NCBI GenBank assembly: GCA_910588095.1
Contig: CAJUQH010000015.1
Span: 1-56,171, forward strand
Source of the DNA: an uncultured Eggerthellaceae bacterium
GTDB taxonomy: Bacteria; Actinomycetota; Coriobacteriia; Coriobacteriales; Eggerthellaceae
Length of the DNA: 56,171 nt
Direction of reading: 5' to 3'
This document shows, piece by piece, positions 40,965 to 49,073 of the stretch. Position 1 is the stretch's first letter. The number at the start of each line of letters is the position of its first letter. Below the pieces are notes generated by a model, which did not search any database, was not told the origin of the DNA, and saw nothing but the letters and a program-made list of their open reading frames with translations. A program made the translations under genes and the position numbers.

Positions 40965-41924
40965 ATGGCGAAGCGCTACGAGCTGAGGAGCAGCAAGCCG
41001 CTGGCGCCGCTCGAGAGGTTGACGTCGGCCCTGGTGCCCGTGGAGAAGGACGAGGCCGACCGCAGCCTGGTGCCCGTGGTGGAGGTGCTCTCGCTCGACG
41101 AGGCCCACGACGCGCCGTTCATGCCCCCCGAGGGGCAAGAGGCCATCGAGGTGCTGGCGGCAGCCAAGAGCAACCTGGTCGAGGTGTTCCCCGATTTCGT
41201 GGTGGGCTCCTTCGCCGTGCCCGACCATCGCGACACCGCCGAGCCGCCAGCGCTGTTCTCGTTCTACCTGGACAAGCAGCACCTCGTATTCATGGAGGCG
41301 GAGCATATGGCCGCCGACCTGCTGGAGAAGATGGCCGACAACGGCGTGATGCGCAGCCTGTCCACGGCCCATTGCCTGTACCTGTTCATGAAGATGCTGC
41401 TCATGAACGACTTCATCTTCCTCGCCCGGCTCGAAGACAACATGGAGGACCTGGAAGAGGCCATGCTGGCACGCCAGGTGGACGTGAGCACCCTGCGCAT
41501 CATGAACTACCGGCGCCAGACCATCGGGCTGGGCATGTACTACCAGCAGATAGGCGCCATGGCCGACATCCTGGGCGACGACGAGAACAAGCTGCTCAGC
41601 CGCGGCGAGGCCCGCTCCTTCGATCGCATCGCCAGCTTCGCCGACCGCCTGACCGCCCGCGCCGAGGCGCTGAAGGAGTACAGCATGCAGCTGCACGAGC
41701 TGCACCAGACGCGCATCAGCCTCAAGCAGAACTCGGTCATGCAGGTGCTCACCATCGTGACGGTGCTGTTCGCTCCGCTCACGCTGGTCACGGGGTGGTT
41801 CGGCATGAACCTGGCCGTGATGCCAGGGCTCGACTGGCCGTGGCTGTGGGCGCTGCTCATCGTGCTGGCCGTGGCGTTCAGCAGCGCGCTGCTGGCGTTC
41901 TTCCACCGGAAGGGCTGGCTGTAG
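40965..41924 (+). CDS. CorA-family divalent cation transporter
   Basis: 319 residues from ATG at 40965 with GAGAGGAGG upstream. A long soluble alpha/beta and helical cytoplasmic part is followed by two C-terminal membrane spans. The first ends in the family signature GWFGMN (about 290), followed by a loop MPGLDW. The signature defines Mg2+/Co2+ channels of the CorA fold. It diverges from folC. Confidence 0.88.
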   Translation: MAKRYELRSSKPLAPLERLTSALVPVEKDEADRSLVPVVEVLSLDEAHDAPFMPPEGQEAIEVLAAAKSNLVEVFPDFVVGSFAVPDHRDTAEPPALFSFYLDKQHLVFMEAEHMAADLLEKMADNGVMRSLSTAHCLYLFMKMLLMNDFIFLARLEDNMEDLEEAMLARQVDVSTLRIMNYRRQTIGLGMYYQQIGAMADILGDDENKLLSRGEARSFDRIASFADRLTARAEALKEYSMQLHELHQTRISLKQNSVMQVLTIVTVLFAPLTLVTGWFGMNLAVMPGLDWPWLWALLIVLAVAFSSALLAFFHRKGWL

Positions 41925-42012
41925 AGCCATCGTGGCGGCAGCGAAGGCGTGCCTCATGGCAAGCTCTCGCATCCTCGCAACAAGAAAGCCAGCAAGGGCG
42001 CTTCATCCCGCT

Positions 42013-43257
42013 CTAAAGGGGCATGCCCTCCAGGAACTCACGTATGGTCCTATGTTTGATTCCATTACGCGAATAGTCAAGGTCATCCATACTGAGAACG
42101 TACTTTGGATATGCGTCGCCCACCGCCTCCAAAGCCGAGAACTCTCGCTGCTGCACCTCTTCCCCGATCAAGGTCTGGCACACTTGAACATATACGGTTC
42201 CATCAGCTGCCACCGCAACGAAATCTATCTCCTTCTCCCCAACGCGTCCAACGGTCACCTCATATCCACGGCGACGCAACTCAAGATAAACAAGATTCTC
42301 GAGGATATGCCCGAGATCCCAAGAGCGCTCGCCCAAAAATGCGTTCCTTAATCCGGGGTCAACAACGTAATACTTCGGGTTCGTTCGCAGTAGCTCGCGC
42401 CCTTTTATGTCGTATCGTTGGCAGCGATACAGCACGAAAGCATCGCACATAAGCTCTAGGTACCGATCGACCGTACCGGGGTTTATGCTATGCCCGCCTG
42501 CTTTCAGAGTGTTCGCGATCTTGTTTGCCGACAAGAACGACCCGATGTTGTCGAACGCGAACCGCGCAACCCTTCGGAAGGCGGCTTCGTTATCTATGCC
42601 GCCACGCTGCACGACGTCGCGCATGATGACCGAATCGACGATGCCTTCCAAAAGGGCTTGCCGCACTTCTTTATCCTTCGCAAGCGCAACCGCAGGGAAA
42701 GAGCCTTCCTGGAGAAACGATTGAAAGACATTCTCATGGGACTGCGGAAAAACATTACTTCCAGGAACGAGCTCGTCGCTCGGAAATACCATGCGGAAGG
42801 TCTCAAACTCCGACAACGACAACGGATACATATCCAGCTTCACATAACGGCCGGAAAGATAGGTGAGATCCTGCCCCGCGAAAAGCCGCGAATTGGAACC
42901 CGTAACACATATATCGACTGGGAAAGACGCCTTAAGGCTGTTCACCGTGCGTGCCCAACGCTCGACCTCCTGCACCTCGTCGATAAGAAGATGGAGCCGT
43001 TTGCCATCGCCGACATCTCCAACCTTCTCCTGAACATAGCGGTGGAGCTCCATCGGGTTGGTCAACTCATCAAACGCCATGCTCTCAAAGTTTATCTCGA
43101 TTATTTGCGAATCAGGCACGCCTTCCGCGATCAGATGCTCGGCGTAGAGCTTTAGCAAAGAAGATTTCCCACAGCGCCGGACACCCGTGATGATGGTCAC
43201 CGCGTCAGCCTTCTCAAGAGTGAGAAGTTTATCGAGATAACTTGCCCGTGGAACCAT
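42013..43257 (-). CDS. AAA ATPase with DUF4143 C-terminus
   Basis: 414 residues. Walker A is GVRRCGKSS (about 25-33) and Walker B LLIDEVQEVERW, then VTGSNSRLFAGQ. The second half is DUF4143, with a restriction-like fold hint (GEKEIDFVAV ... TVYVQV). These widespread proteins have no established biochemical role. The start ATG at 43257 follows TAGGAGAG. The gene is noticeably AT-richer than its neighbours, which suggests transfer. Two long palindromes lie 40-110 bp upstream of it. Confidence 0.85.
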   Translation of the reverse strand: MVPRASYLDKLLTLEKADAVTIITGVRRCGKSSLLKLYAEHLIAEGVPDSQIIEINFESMAFDELTNPMELHRYVQEKVGDVGDGKRLHLLIDEVQEVERWARTVNSLKASFPVDICVTGSNSRLFAGQDLTYLSGRYVKLDMYPLSLSEFETFRMVFPSDELVPGSNVFPQSHENVFQSFLQEGSFPAVALAKDKEVRQALLEGIVDSVIMRDVVQRGGIDNEAAFRRVARFAFDNIGSFLSANKIANTLKAGGHSINPGTVDRYLELMCDAFVLYRCQRYDIKGRELLRTNPKYYVVDPGLRNAFLGERSWDLGHILENLVYLELRRRGYEVTVGRVGEKEIDFVAVAADGTVYVQVCQTLIGEEVQQREFSALEAVGDAYPKYVLSMDDLDYSRNGIKHRTIREFLEGMPL

Positions 43258-43296
43258 CGCTCTCCTACTTTCTATCTTGGAATCTATGAGTCTTAA

Positions 43297-43325
43297 AAGT
43301 TTTCTTGTTCATAGTAGGAAAACTT
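43297..43325. repeat. Palindromic repeat, copy 1
   Basis: AAGTTTTC, 13 bp, GAAAACTT. The inner part TTGTTCATAGTAG is identical to that of copy 2 at 43337. It lies 40 bp upstream of the ATPase start and may be its operator. Confidence 0.75.
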
Positions 43326-43336
43326 CATAAATTGGT

Positions 43337-43367
43337 AAAGTTTTCTTGTTCATAGTAGGAAAACTTT
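43337..43367. repeat. Palindromic repeat, copy 2
   Basis: AAAGTTTTC (43337-43345) and GAAAACTTT (43359-43367) around the same 13-bp core as copy 1. The two copies are 39-40 bp apart centre to centre, close to four helical turns, as for paired operator sites. Confidence 0.75.
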
Positions 43368-43451
43368 GCATTTCGTAGAGTTTTTGCTTCTAAATAGAGG
43401 ACTTTTCTTGTAACACATAAACGATCAGAGCGTTGCTGTATCGACCGAGGT

Positions 43452-43493
43452 GCGCCCTCGCACCTTGTCAGGCGCGAGGGCGCTTGATACACT
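43452..43493 (+). promoter_or_regulatory. Promoter of leader copy 2, overlapped by a 10-bp dyad
   Basis: -35 TTGTCA (43465-43470), 17-bp spacer, -10 TACACT (43488-43493), and stem A of the leader begins 7 nt later at 43501. A perfect inverted repeat, GCGCCCTCGC (43452-43461) and GCGAGGGCGC (43474-43483), straddles the -35 box and could be a repressor site. The other two copies lack it. Confidence 0.7.
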
Positions 43494-43500
43494 CACAGAT

Positions 43501-43762
43501 GCCTAACTGCGGTTCCCTTAGGGGAATTGCGCATAATCGAATATCGGCTTTTCCGGCCTGTTCCATGGTTTAGGAAAACAGGATGAAGAGGGCATCCGCC
43601 TATCAAGATCTGTTTTCTCTGAACCAGTTCAGATTATGCGTAATCTTGCAGTTAGGCGACTGTGGTGGATGCCCTCCTTGCCCACCAGCCGCTATGATGT
43701 TCGAGCGCAGGGCCTCCTCCGCAGTGTGATGTTGCACACGCAGTCGGAAGGAGCCGGTCGCC
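43501..43762 (+). promoter_or_regulatory. Structured 5' leader RNA, copy 2 (candidate cis-regulatory RNA)
   Basis: Predicted 262-nt leader. Stem A: GCCTAACTGC (43501-43510) with GCAGTTAGGC (43648-43657). Small hairpin TTCCC/GGGAA (43513-43526). Stem B: TTGCGCATAATC (43527-43538) with GATTATGCGTAA (43632-43643), one G-U pair. Stem C: GGTTTAGGAAAACAG (43567-43581) with CTGTTTTCTCTGAACC (43610-43625). Loop strand GAGGGCATCCGCC (43588-43600) can pair with GGTGGATGCCCTC (43664-43676). The terminal hairpin CTCCTCCG (43714-43721), GTGTG/CACAC and CGGAAGGAG (43745-43753) covers the ribosome site 9 nt before the ATG. Confidence 0.85.
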
Positions 43763-46309
43763 ATGCGCAAGTCGGTTGCCTCTTTTGCCCATACGTTCGT
43801 CGCTGCCCTCATGGCGGCTATCCTTACGTTCTCGATGGCGCCCTTCGCTTGGGCCGACGATGGCCCCGCAGGAACGATAGCCGGGACGGTCGCAGGAAGC
43901 GCTGCGGAGCCTGATGGGGTCGAAGGGTCCGAGGGGGCATTCGGCTCAGAGGTTCCAACTTCGCCTCAACCCCCATCGGACCCTTCGACCGAAGCTTCAG
44001 CTGAGATGCAATCCGTAAGCACCAAGGCCGCAGAAGGCTCCAGCGCAGGCGGCACCACGGTGTCCATCGCGGTGTACCGCTCGAGCTTCCCCATAGCCAA
44101 GTGGGACTTGAACGACAACGACTTCAACCTGACAAAGGCGGTCTGGGACAACAAGCCCGCAGATAGCGCACTTCCCCAGCAAGGCAGCCCAGGCTCCGAG
44201 GTCGCCTGGCCCGAATCCGGCAAGCCGGCTGGCTACAAGGAGCCCACCCGTGCGGGCTTCGAGTTCGCTGGTTGGTCGGCCGACAAATCAGCCTCCTCCG
44301 GCGGATTCATCGACGGCACGGCGCCGATCCTGACGATGCCCGAAGGCGCACCTGATGCTAAGGAGTACACCCTCTACGCCCTTTGGACGCCCAACGAGTA
44401 TGCGGTGGTGTTCGACCTATCCAAAAACCCCGAAAAGGGCGAGGGGCCTGGCGACGATGCCTCCTACGACCTCAAATGGGCCACATCAGACGGCGTGCGC
44501 ACCGTAGATGACCTCGGGGGCGGGCGCTTCCGCGTGAGCGGATTCACGATGAAGGAAGACCACTACGATCCGACCACCCGCACCGTTAGACTGCCCGAAC
44601 CCGCGCGCAGCGGCTACCGATTCCTCGGATGGGCCGAGCCTGACGGCCAGTCGCTCGTGATGGACAACGCCACCAAGGACGGCTTTGCCATGAACCCGGT
44701 GCGCTTGACCCAGATAGACGGCACCCCAGCGCTCACTGCTCGCTGGACGAGTGCGTTCGGGGTGACCGCACCCCTTTCCATCACCTTCGGCGACTACGAC
44801 AAGACCGGCGCTCCCGGCAATCCGTGGCTCGGCGACAAGGACAAGGCGGCAGCAGACGACTCCACCCAATCAGAAGCCGACGACACCACCAAGCCCGAGC
44901 AGGAAGGCTACCAGGCCCTAGGCCAAGCCTACTTCGAGAACACCGGCTGGCATGATGCCGTGAAGCTCGTAGGGCTCACTTCCACCCGCCATGCGAATGC
45001 CAACCAAGTCCTCACCACCTACGACACGTCCAAGGCGAGCGAGGCCCACGTCCTCGGCGACGGCACCGAAGAGAACCCCGGCGAGCGCTTGCTGTCGCTC
45101 TATCCGAGCGCGACAGCCCCTGCCGACAAATCATCCGGCACGCATTTCCGCTTGACCGATGCGCTCTCCGAGGCAGTCCTTGGCGATTCCTTCTCGATGG
45201 GCGCGAAGGGGTCGGGCTCCGAGAAGCTGCCCGTATCTTACGGCTTGAACCTCGCAACCGATCCTGTCGACAACTCCGCCAACCATGGCCTGGTGCTGCC
45301 CACCAACGATTACGAGCGCAAGCAGATAGCCACCGTGAGCTACACGTTCGCGACCGCTGATGCAACAGCCGAGCGAATCCCCGAGGCGCTATGGACGTCA
45401 GATGACGATGGCAGCACCCTTGGGCTCTATGACATCAAGGCTGACGCACTCGCCATAGCCGCAGGCGATGCCGAGAAGACCGCCAAGTATACCCGATGGC
45501 TGCAAGAGGACCACCGCTTCTACGTGCGCTGGTATGACAAGGGTGCCGTCGAAGCCCCCGATGCCGCCGCCACGATATACGAAGTGAGGCTCATCGGCGT
45601 CCTCTATGACTCTATCGACATAGCAGGCACGAGCAAGACAGGCCTCACTTTCCAGTTCGTCGACCTCATGAACACCGGAAGCGATTCGAGGATCTACCGA
45701 TTCAACAACGTCGCCACGTCGAACGGAGGCTGGTTCTACAGCGAGATGAGGCGCAAGATGAACCGGCCCGGCACCGGCCATGCTGACGACCATGGAGACC
45801 GGTCTCTCGACGGCGTCATATTGGACATGGTGCCCGCCGCCCTACAGCAGGCTATGCAGCCAGTGATCAAACATGCCAACAACGCAGCCGGCCCCAACAC
45901 CGCAAGCTTCACCTCTGTGTCATATATGACCGAGAAGCTATTCCTGGTCAGCTATGCCGAGATAGCCACCACACTGTACAACGCAGGCTATTTCACAGAC
46001 ACCGCGAGCACCTTCATAAACGCTCGACCTTTCGATGGCACCGGGAAGCGCATGAGCCGTCCCTACGATTATTACGTGCGCCTCAACGTGTCAGGCACCA
46101 ATCAGTATGCCGAGCTGCTCAAGGGAGAGCAACGATATCGACAGGCCGACGGAACCTACTCGATTTGCACCGGCTGGTTCCAGCGCGATACCTATCCGGG
46201 TCGCAACGACATATTCAAGGGCACGAACAAGCTCGGCGACGCCACCAACGTCAACTACAACTCAGCTCAGCCGGCTGCGAGCGGCATATGCCCGGCATTC
46301 TGCCTCTAG
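43763..46309 (+). CDS. Secreted protein with InlB_B repeats and DUF6273-like C-terminus (paralogue 2)
   Basis: 848 residues. A signal peptide (1-31, ending FAWA) and an acidic Gly/Ser/Pro stretch to about 90 come first. Two InlB_B-type repeats follow (GFEFAGWSADKSASSG near 150; GYRFLGWAEPDGQSL near 280), each ending in an ALW or ARW strand. From LTARWTS (about 325) onward it aligns with paralogue 1: shared SLYP, YGLNL, DIKADAL, a TGLTFQF strand, and DUF6273-like EKLFLVSYAEI. It ends GICPAFCL, compared with APCFCL. There is no leucine-rich part and no sorting motif. ATG at 43763 is set by AAGGAG at 43748-43753. Likely extracellular; the function is unknown. Confidence 0.8.
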   Translation: MRKSVASFAHTFVAALMAAILTFSMAPFAWADDGPAGTIAGTVAGSAAEPDGVEGSEGAFGSEVPTSPQPPSDPSTEASAEMQSVSTKAAEGSSAGGTTVSIAVYRSSFPIAKWDLNDNDFNLTKAVWDNKPADSALPQQGSPGSEVAWPESGKPAGYKEPTRAGFEFAGWSADKSASSGGFIDGTAPILTMPEGAPDAKEYTLYALWTPNEYAVVFDLSKNPEKGEGPGDDASYDLKWATSDGVRTVDDLGGGRFRVSGFTMKEDHYDPTTRTVRLPEPARSGYRFLGWAEPDGQSLVMDNATKDGFAMNPVRLTQIDGTPALTARWTSAFGVTAPLSITFGDYDKTGAPGNPWLGDKDKAAADDSTQSEADDTTKPEQEGYQALGQAYFENTGWHDAVKLVGLTSTRHANANQVLTTYDTSKASEAHVLGDGTEENPGERLLSLYPSATAPADKSSGTHFRLTDALSEAVLGDSFSMGAKGSGSEKLPVSYGLNLATDPVDNSANHGLVLPTNDYERKQIATVSYTFATADATAERIPEALWTSDDDGSTLGLYDIKADALAIAAGDAEKTAKYTRWLQEDHRFYVRWYDKGAVEAPDAAATIYEVRLIGVLYDSIDIAGTSKTGLTFQFVDLMNTGSDSRIYRFNNVATSNGGWFYSEMRRKMNRPGTGHADDHGDRSLDGVILDMVPAALQQAMQPVIKHANNAAGPNTASFTSVSYMTEKLFLVSYAEIATTLYNAGYFTDTASTFINARPFDGTGKRMSRPYDYYVRLNVSGTNQYAELLKGEQRYRQADGTYSICTGWFQRDTYPGRNDIFKGTNKLGDATNVNYNSAQPAASGICPAFCL

Positions 46310-46336
46310 CGTAACGGCCCGCTCTTCAGCCGCGCA

Positions 46337-46363
46337 AGTTTTCCGGTTCTGAGCAGGAAAACT
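46337..46363. repeat. Palindromic repeat, copy 3
   Basis: AGTTTTCC (46337-46344) and GGAAAACT (46356-46363), with core GGTTCTGAGCA related to the core of copies 1 and 2. It lies just past the secreted protein stop. Confidence 0.65.
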
Positions 46364-46374
46364 CTGCGGATAAG

Positions 46375-46407
46375 GGAAGCTTTCCTATCGAGCGCAGGAA
46401 AGCTTCC
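46375..46407. repeat. Palindromic repeat, copy 4
   Basis: GGAAGCTTTCC (46375-46385) and GGAAAGCTTCC (46397-46407) are perfect 11-bp inverted arms. It shares the TTTCC-N-AGGAAA frame with copy 3 but with compensating changes in both arms. It might serve as a terminator between two convergent genes, though no U-run follows. Confidence 0.65.
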
Positions 46408-46456
46408 TCAGGGCTGAGGTCATCCGAACGCTGCTAGCCAGGAACAGGTGCGCCCG

Positions 46457-47050
46457 CTACGATGCGGGCGGGACGTCGGCGGGCGGCCGGGTGCCCAGCA
46501 GCTCGCCGAGCTTCGCGAAGTCGTCCTCGAGGTCAGCTCGCTTCTTGTGGTCGTAGAGCGCCGCGGCCGGGTGGAAGATGGGGAACACGTTGAAGCGCCC
46601 CGCCTTCTGCACGTGGCCGTGCAAGCGCGTGATGCCCGTCTCGGTCTTGAGGATGAACTTGGTCGAGAAGTTCCCCAAGGTAACGATGAAGTCGGGGTTG
46701 ATGGTGCGCGTCTGCTCGCGCAGGTAGGGCGTGCAGAGCTCTATCTCCTCGGGGCGCGGGTCGCGGTTGCCAGGCGGGCGGCATTTCAGCACGTTGGCGA
46801 TGAACACGTCCTCGCGCTTGAGCCCTGCCACGGCCAGCAGCTCGTCGAGCAGCTTCCCAGCCGCTCCCACGAAGGGGCGCCCCTGCTCGTCCTCGTTCTT
46901 GCCCGGCGCCTCGCCCACTATGAGCACGCGCGCATCGGGGTTGCCCTCGCCGAACACCACGTTGGCGCGGCCGTCGGCCAACGGGCATTGGTGGCAGCCC
47001 TGCACCTGGGCGCGCAGCTCGTCAAGGGGGATGGGGGTCTTCGCGGCCAT
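46457..47050 (-). CDS. Uracil-DNA glycosylase, family 4 (iron-sulfur)
   Basis: 197 residues. Four cysteines for a 4Fe-4S cluster are in CHQCPLA (19 and 22), VLKCRPPGNRDP and ELCTPYL. Catalytic motifs are GEAPGKNEDEQGRPFVG and IFHPAAAL. It removes uracil from DNA. ATG at 47050 follows AAAGGAGG. It is 12 bp after alr on the same strand, the last gene of a moeA-mog-alr-udg run. Confidence 0.93.
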   Translation of the reverse strand: MAAKTPIPLDELRAQVQGCHQCPLADGRANVVFGEGNPDARVLIVGEAPGKNEDEQGRPFVGAAGKLLDELLAVAGLKREDVFIANVLKCRPPGNRDPRPEEIELCTPYLREQTRTINPDFIVTLGNFSTKFILKTETGITRLHGHVQKAGRFNVFPIFHPAAALYDHKKRADLEDDFAKLGELLGTRPPADVPPAS

Positions 47051-47062
47051 GGCCGGCCTCCT

Positions 47063-48523
47063 TTACACGTACACCTTGGGCAGGCGCTCGCCGAAGCGCA
47101 CCGTCACCTCGTAGGAGATGGTGCCCATGAGCTCGGCCAGCTCGTCCATGGTGACGGCGATGCCGTCCTGCTCGCCCACGATGATGACCTCGTCGCCTAT
47201 CTGCGGCGTGAGGAACTTGCGGCTGGCCGCGGTGCGCATGTTCACCTCGAACATGCACTGGTCCATGCAGATGGAGCCCACCTGGCGGAACGGCACCCCG
47301 CCCACGATGAAGTCGATGCGCCCCGACAGCCCGCGCCACAGGCCGTCGGCGTAGCCCAGCGGCACGGTGCATATCTTCACCGAGCCGGGGCTGCGGTAGT
47401 GCAGCCCGTAGCTGACCCCTTCGCTCATGGGAACGGCGTTGACGTTGGTCACGCGCGCCCGCACCGTCATGGCTGGCTTGAGGTCGATGAGCCCGCGGGT
47501 GAGCGGGCAGGGATGGTAGCCGTACATGGCTATGCCCACGCGCACCATGCCGAAATGCGTCTCGGGGTAGCGGATGGTGGCCGCTGAATTGGCCGCGTGC
47601 ACGATGCCCGGGTCGATGCCGGCTGCCTTCAGGTTGGCTATGGCCTCGGTGAAGCGTCGCAGCTGCATCTCGAAGTCGAGGGTGTCGGCCGCGTCAGCGG
47701 TGGCGAAGTGCGTGAACGTGCCCTTGATGTCCAGGGCGCGATGGAACCCGATGTGCTGCATGAAGGCCACGGCCTCGTCGTAGCGCACGCCGATGCGGTT
47801 CATGCCGGTGTTGAGCGCCAGGTGGAACGGGGCGCGCTGCCCCATCATGTCGGCAGCCTCGGCATAGCGGATGGCGAACTCAGGCGTGTAGACGCTCGGC
47901 ATGACCTTGTAGGCCAGCAGCAGCGGGATGGCCTCCACCGGCGGCTCGGACAGGATGAGCACCGGGGCGTTGATGAGCGCCTCGCGCAGCTCGATGGCCT
48001 CGTCGAGGGTGGCCACGCCCAGGTAGTCGGCGCCGGAGTTGAAGGCGGTCTTGGCGCATTCCACGGCGCCGTGGCCGTAGCCGTCGGCTTTCACCACGGC
48101 CATTATCTTCACCCCAGGGCCCACGTGGTTGCGCAACGCCATGACGTTGTGGCGGATGGCGCTTCGATCCACCTGCACCCAGGCCCATCGGCGGTCGCTC
48201 TCGGGGATGTTGGATATGGCCTCGAGGTCGAAGCGGTTGTCGGCCACGCCGTTGAACTCGATGCGGTTGACGAATTGCTCGAACCCGCTGCCGTTGGCCT
48301 TGCGAGAGCCGCCCCACAAGCTGCCCATCTGGTCGAGGCGCGGCAGCCTCTCCAGCGCGTCCTGCGCAGCCTGCCAGCCATTGCGCGCGGCACGAGCGGC
48401 CGACGCCGCGTCAGGGCGCGCGCCTTGCTGCTCTATGGCCGCCTTGCGAATGGCATCGCTGGCCGATTCGAAGTTGGGGTCGCGTTTGCTGAAACCGGTG
48501 AATCCGTTGGGAAGCTCTTCCAT
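47063..48523 (-). CDS. alr: Alanine racemase with a long N-terminal extension
   Basis: 486 residues; typical Alr has 360-390. The racemase proper starts at about residue 113 (WAWVQVDRSAIRHN). The PLP lysine is in MAVVKADGYGHGA and the catalytic tyrosine in SYGLHYRSPG; GYADGLWRGLSG and GSICMDQCMFEV are also present. The first 110 residues are a helical, Ala/Arg-rich segment with no recognisable domain. It makes D-alanine for peptidoglycan. The start at 48523 is the only ATG that covers this segment; later starts inside it are possible. Confidence 0.9.
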   Translation of the reverse strand: MEELPNGFTGFSKRDPNFESASDAIRKAAIEQQGARPDAASAARAARNGWQAAQDALERLPRLDQMGSLWGGSRKANGSGFEQFVNRIEFNGVADNRFDLEAISNIPESDRRWAWVQVDRSAIRHNVMALRNHVGPGVKIMAVVKADGYGHGAVECAKTAFNSGADYLGVATLDEAIELREALINAPVLILSEPPVEAIPLLLAYKVMPSVYTPEFAIRYAEAADMMGQRAPFHLALNTGMNRIGVRYDEAVAFMQHIGFHRALDIKGTFTHFATADAADTLDFEMQLRRFTEAIANLKAAGIDPGIVHAANSAATIRYPETHFGMVRVGIAMYGYHPCPLTRGLIDLKPAMTVRARVTNVNAVPMSEGVSYGLHYRSPGSVKICTVPLGYADGLWRGLSGRIDFIVGGVPFRQVGSICMDQCMFEVNMRTAASRKFLTPQIGDEVIIVGEQDGIAVTMDELAELMGTISYEVTVRFGERLPKVYV

Positions 48524-48548
48524 ACCACGCCTTCAAGCGCTCAGTCGC

Positions 48549-49040
48549 TCAGTCGTCATGTCCGCCTGCTGCCATCATTTTAACAGCATGGGGAAGCGCG
48601 GCAACCACGCCCTCCCAGTTTTCCGTGGCTGCCTTGGTGGAGCCGGGCAGGTTGATGACCAGCGAGCTTCCGCGCTGCATGCACACGGCGCGCGAGAGCA
48701 TGGCGAAGGGGGTTATCTGCAGGCTGTGCCAGCGCATGGCCTCGGCGATGCCGGGCACTTCGCGCTCGCACACGTCGCGGGTGGCCTCGGGGGTCACGTC
48801 GCGAGGGGACAGGCCGCTGCCGCCGCAGGTGAGCACCACGTCCACGTTGAGATCGTCGGTGCAGTGCTTGATGGCCGCGGCGATGCTCATGCGCTCGTCG
48901 CGCACGAGCGTGTGGGTGCGGCACACCCAGCCGTTATCGGCTATGAGGCGCTCCAGCGCATCGCCAGCCGCATCTTGGCGCAGGTCGCGCGTATCGGAGC
49001 AGGTGACGATGCCGAAGGTGAGGGGTGCTTGGTCTGCCAT
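48549..49040 (-). CDS. Molybdopterin adenylyltransferase-type protein (MogA/MoaB family)
   Basis: 163 residues. The MPT-binding motif TCGGSGLSPRDVTPEAT (about 71-87) and NLPGSTKAA near 130 define the family. It adenylates molybdopterin before metal insertion. ATG at 49040 has AGAAAGGAAC upstream. It lies 33 bp after moeA, its pathway partner. Confidence 0.93.
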   Translation of the reverse strand: MADQAPLTFGIVTCSDTRDLRQDAAGDALERLIADNGWVCRTHTLVRDERMSIAAAIKHCTDDLNVDVVLTCGGSGLSPRDVTPEATRDVCEREVPGIAEAMRWHSLQITPFAMLSRAVCMQRGSSLVINLPGSTKAATENWEGVVAALPHAVKMMAAGGHDD

Positions 49041-49073
49041 GACGGTTCCTTTCTGCGATAGCCGGCTATGCCG

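Noticed and set aside
43494..43664. Extension of stem A by CACAG (43494-43498) with CTGTG (43660-43664)
   Set aside because: The 5' partner lies between the -10 box and the predicted transcript start, so it would not be in the RNA. The pairing recurs at copy 3 but is probably promoter sequence coincidence.
43501..43762. Leader element as an insertion sequence or MITE
   Set aside because: No terminal inverted repeats with target duplications are seen, the stems differ in sequence among copies while pairing is kept, and each copy is placed at the same distance between promoter and start codon.
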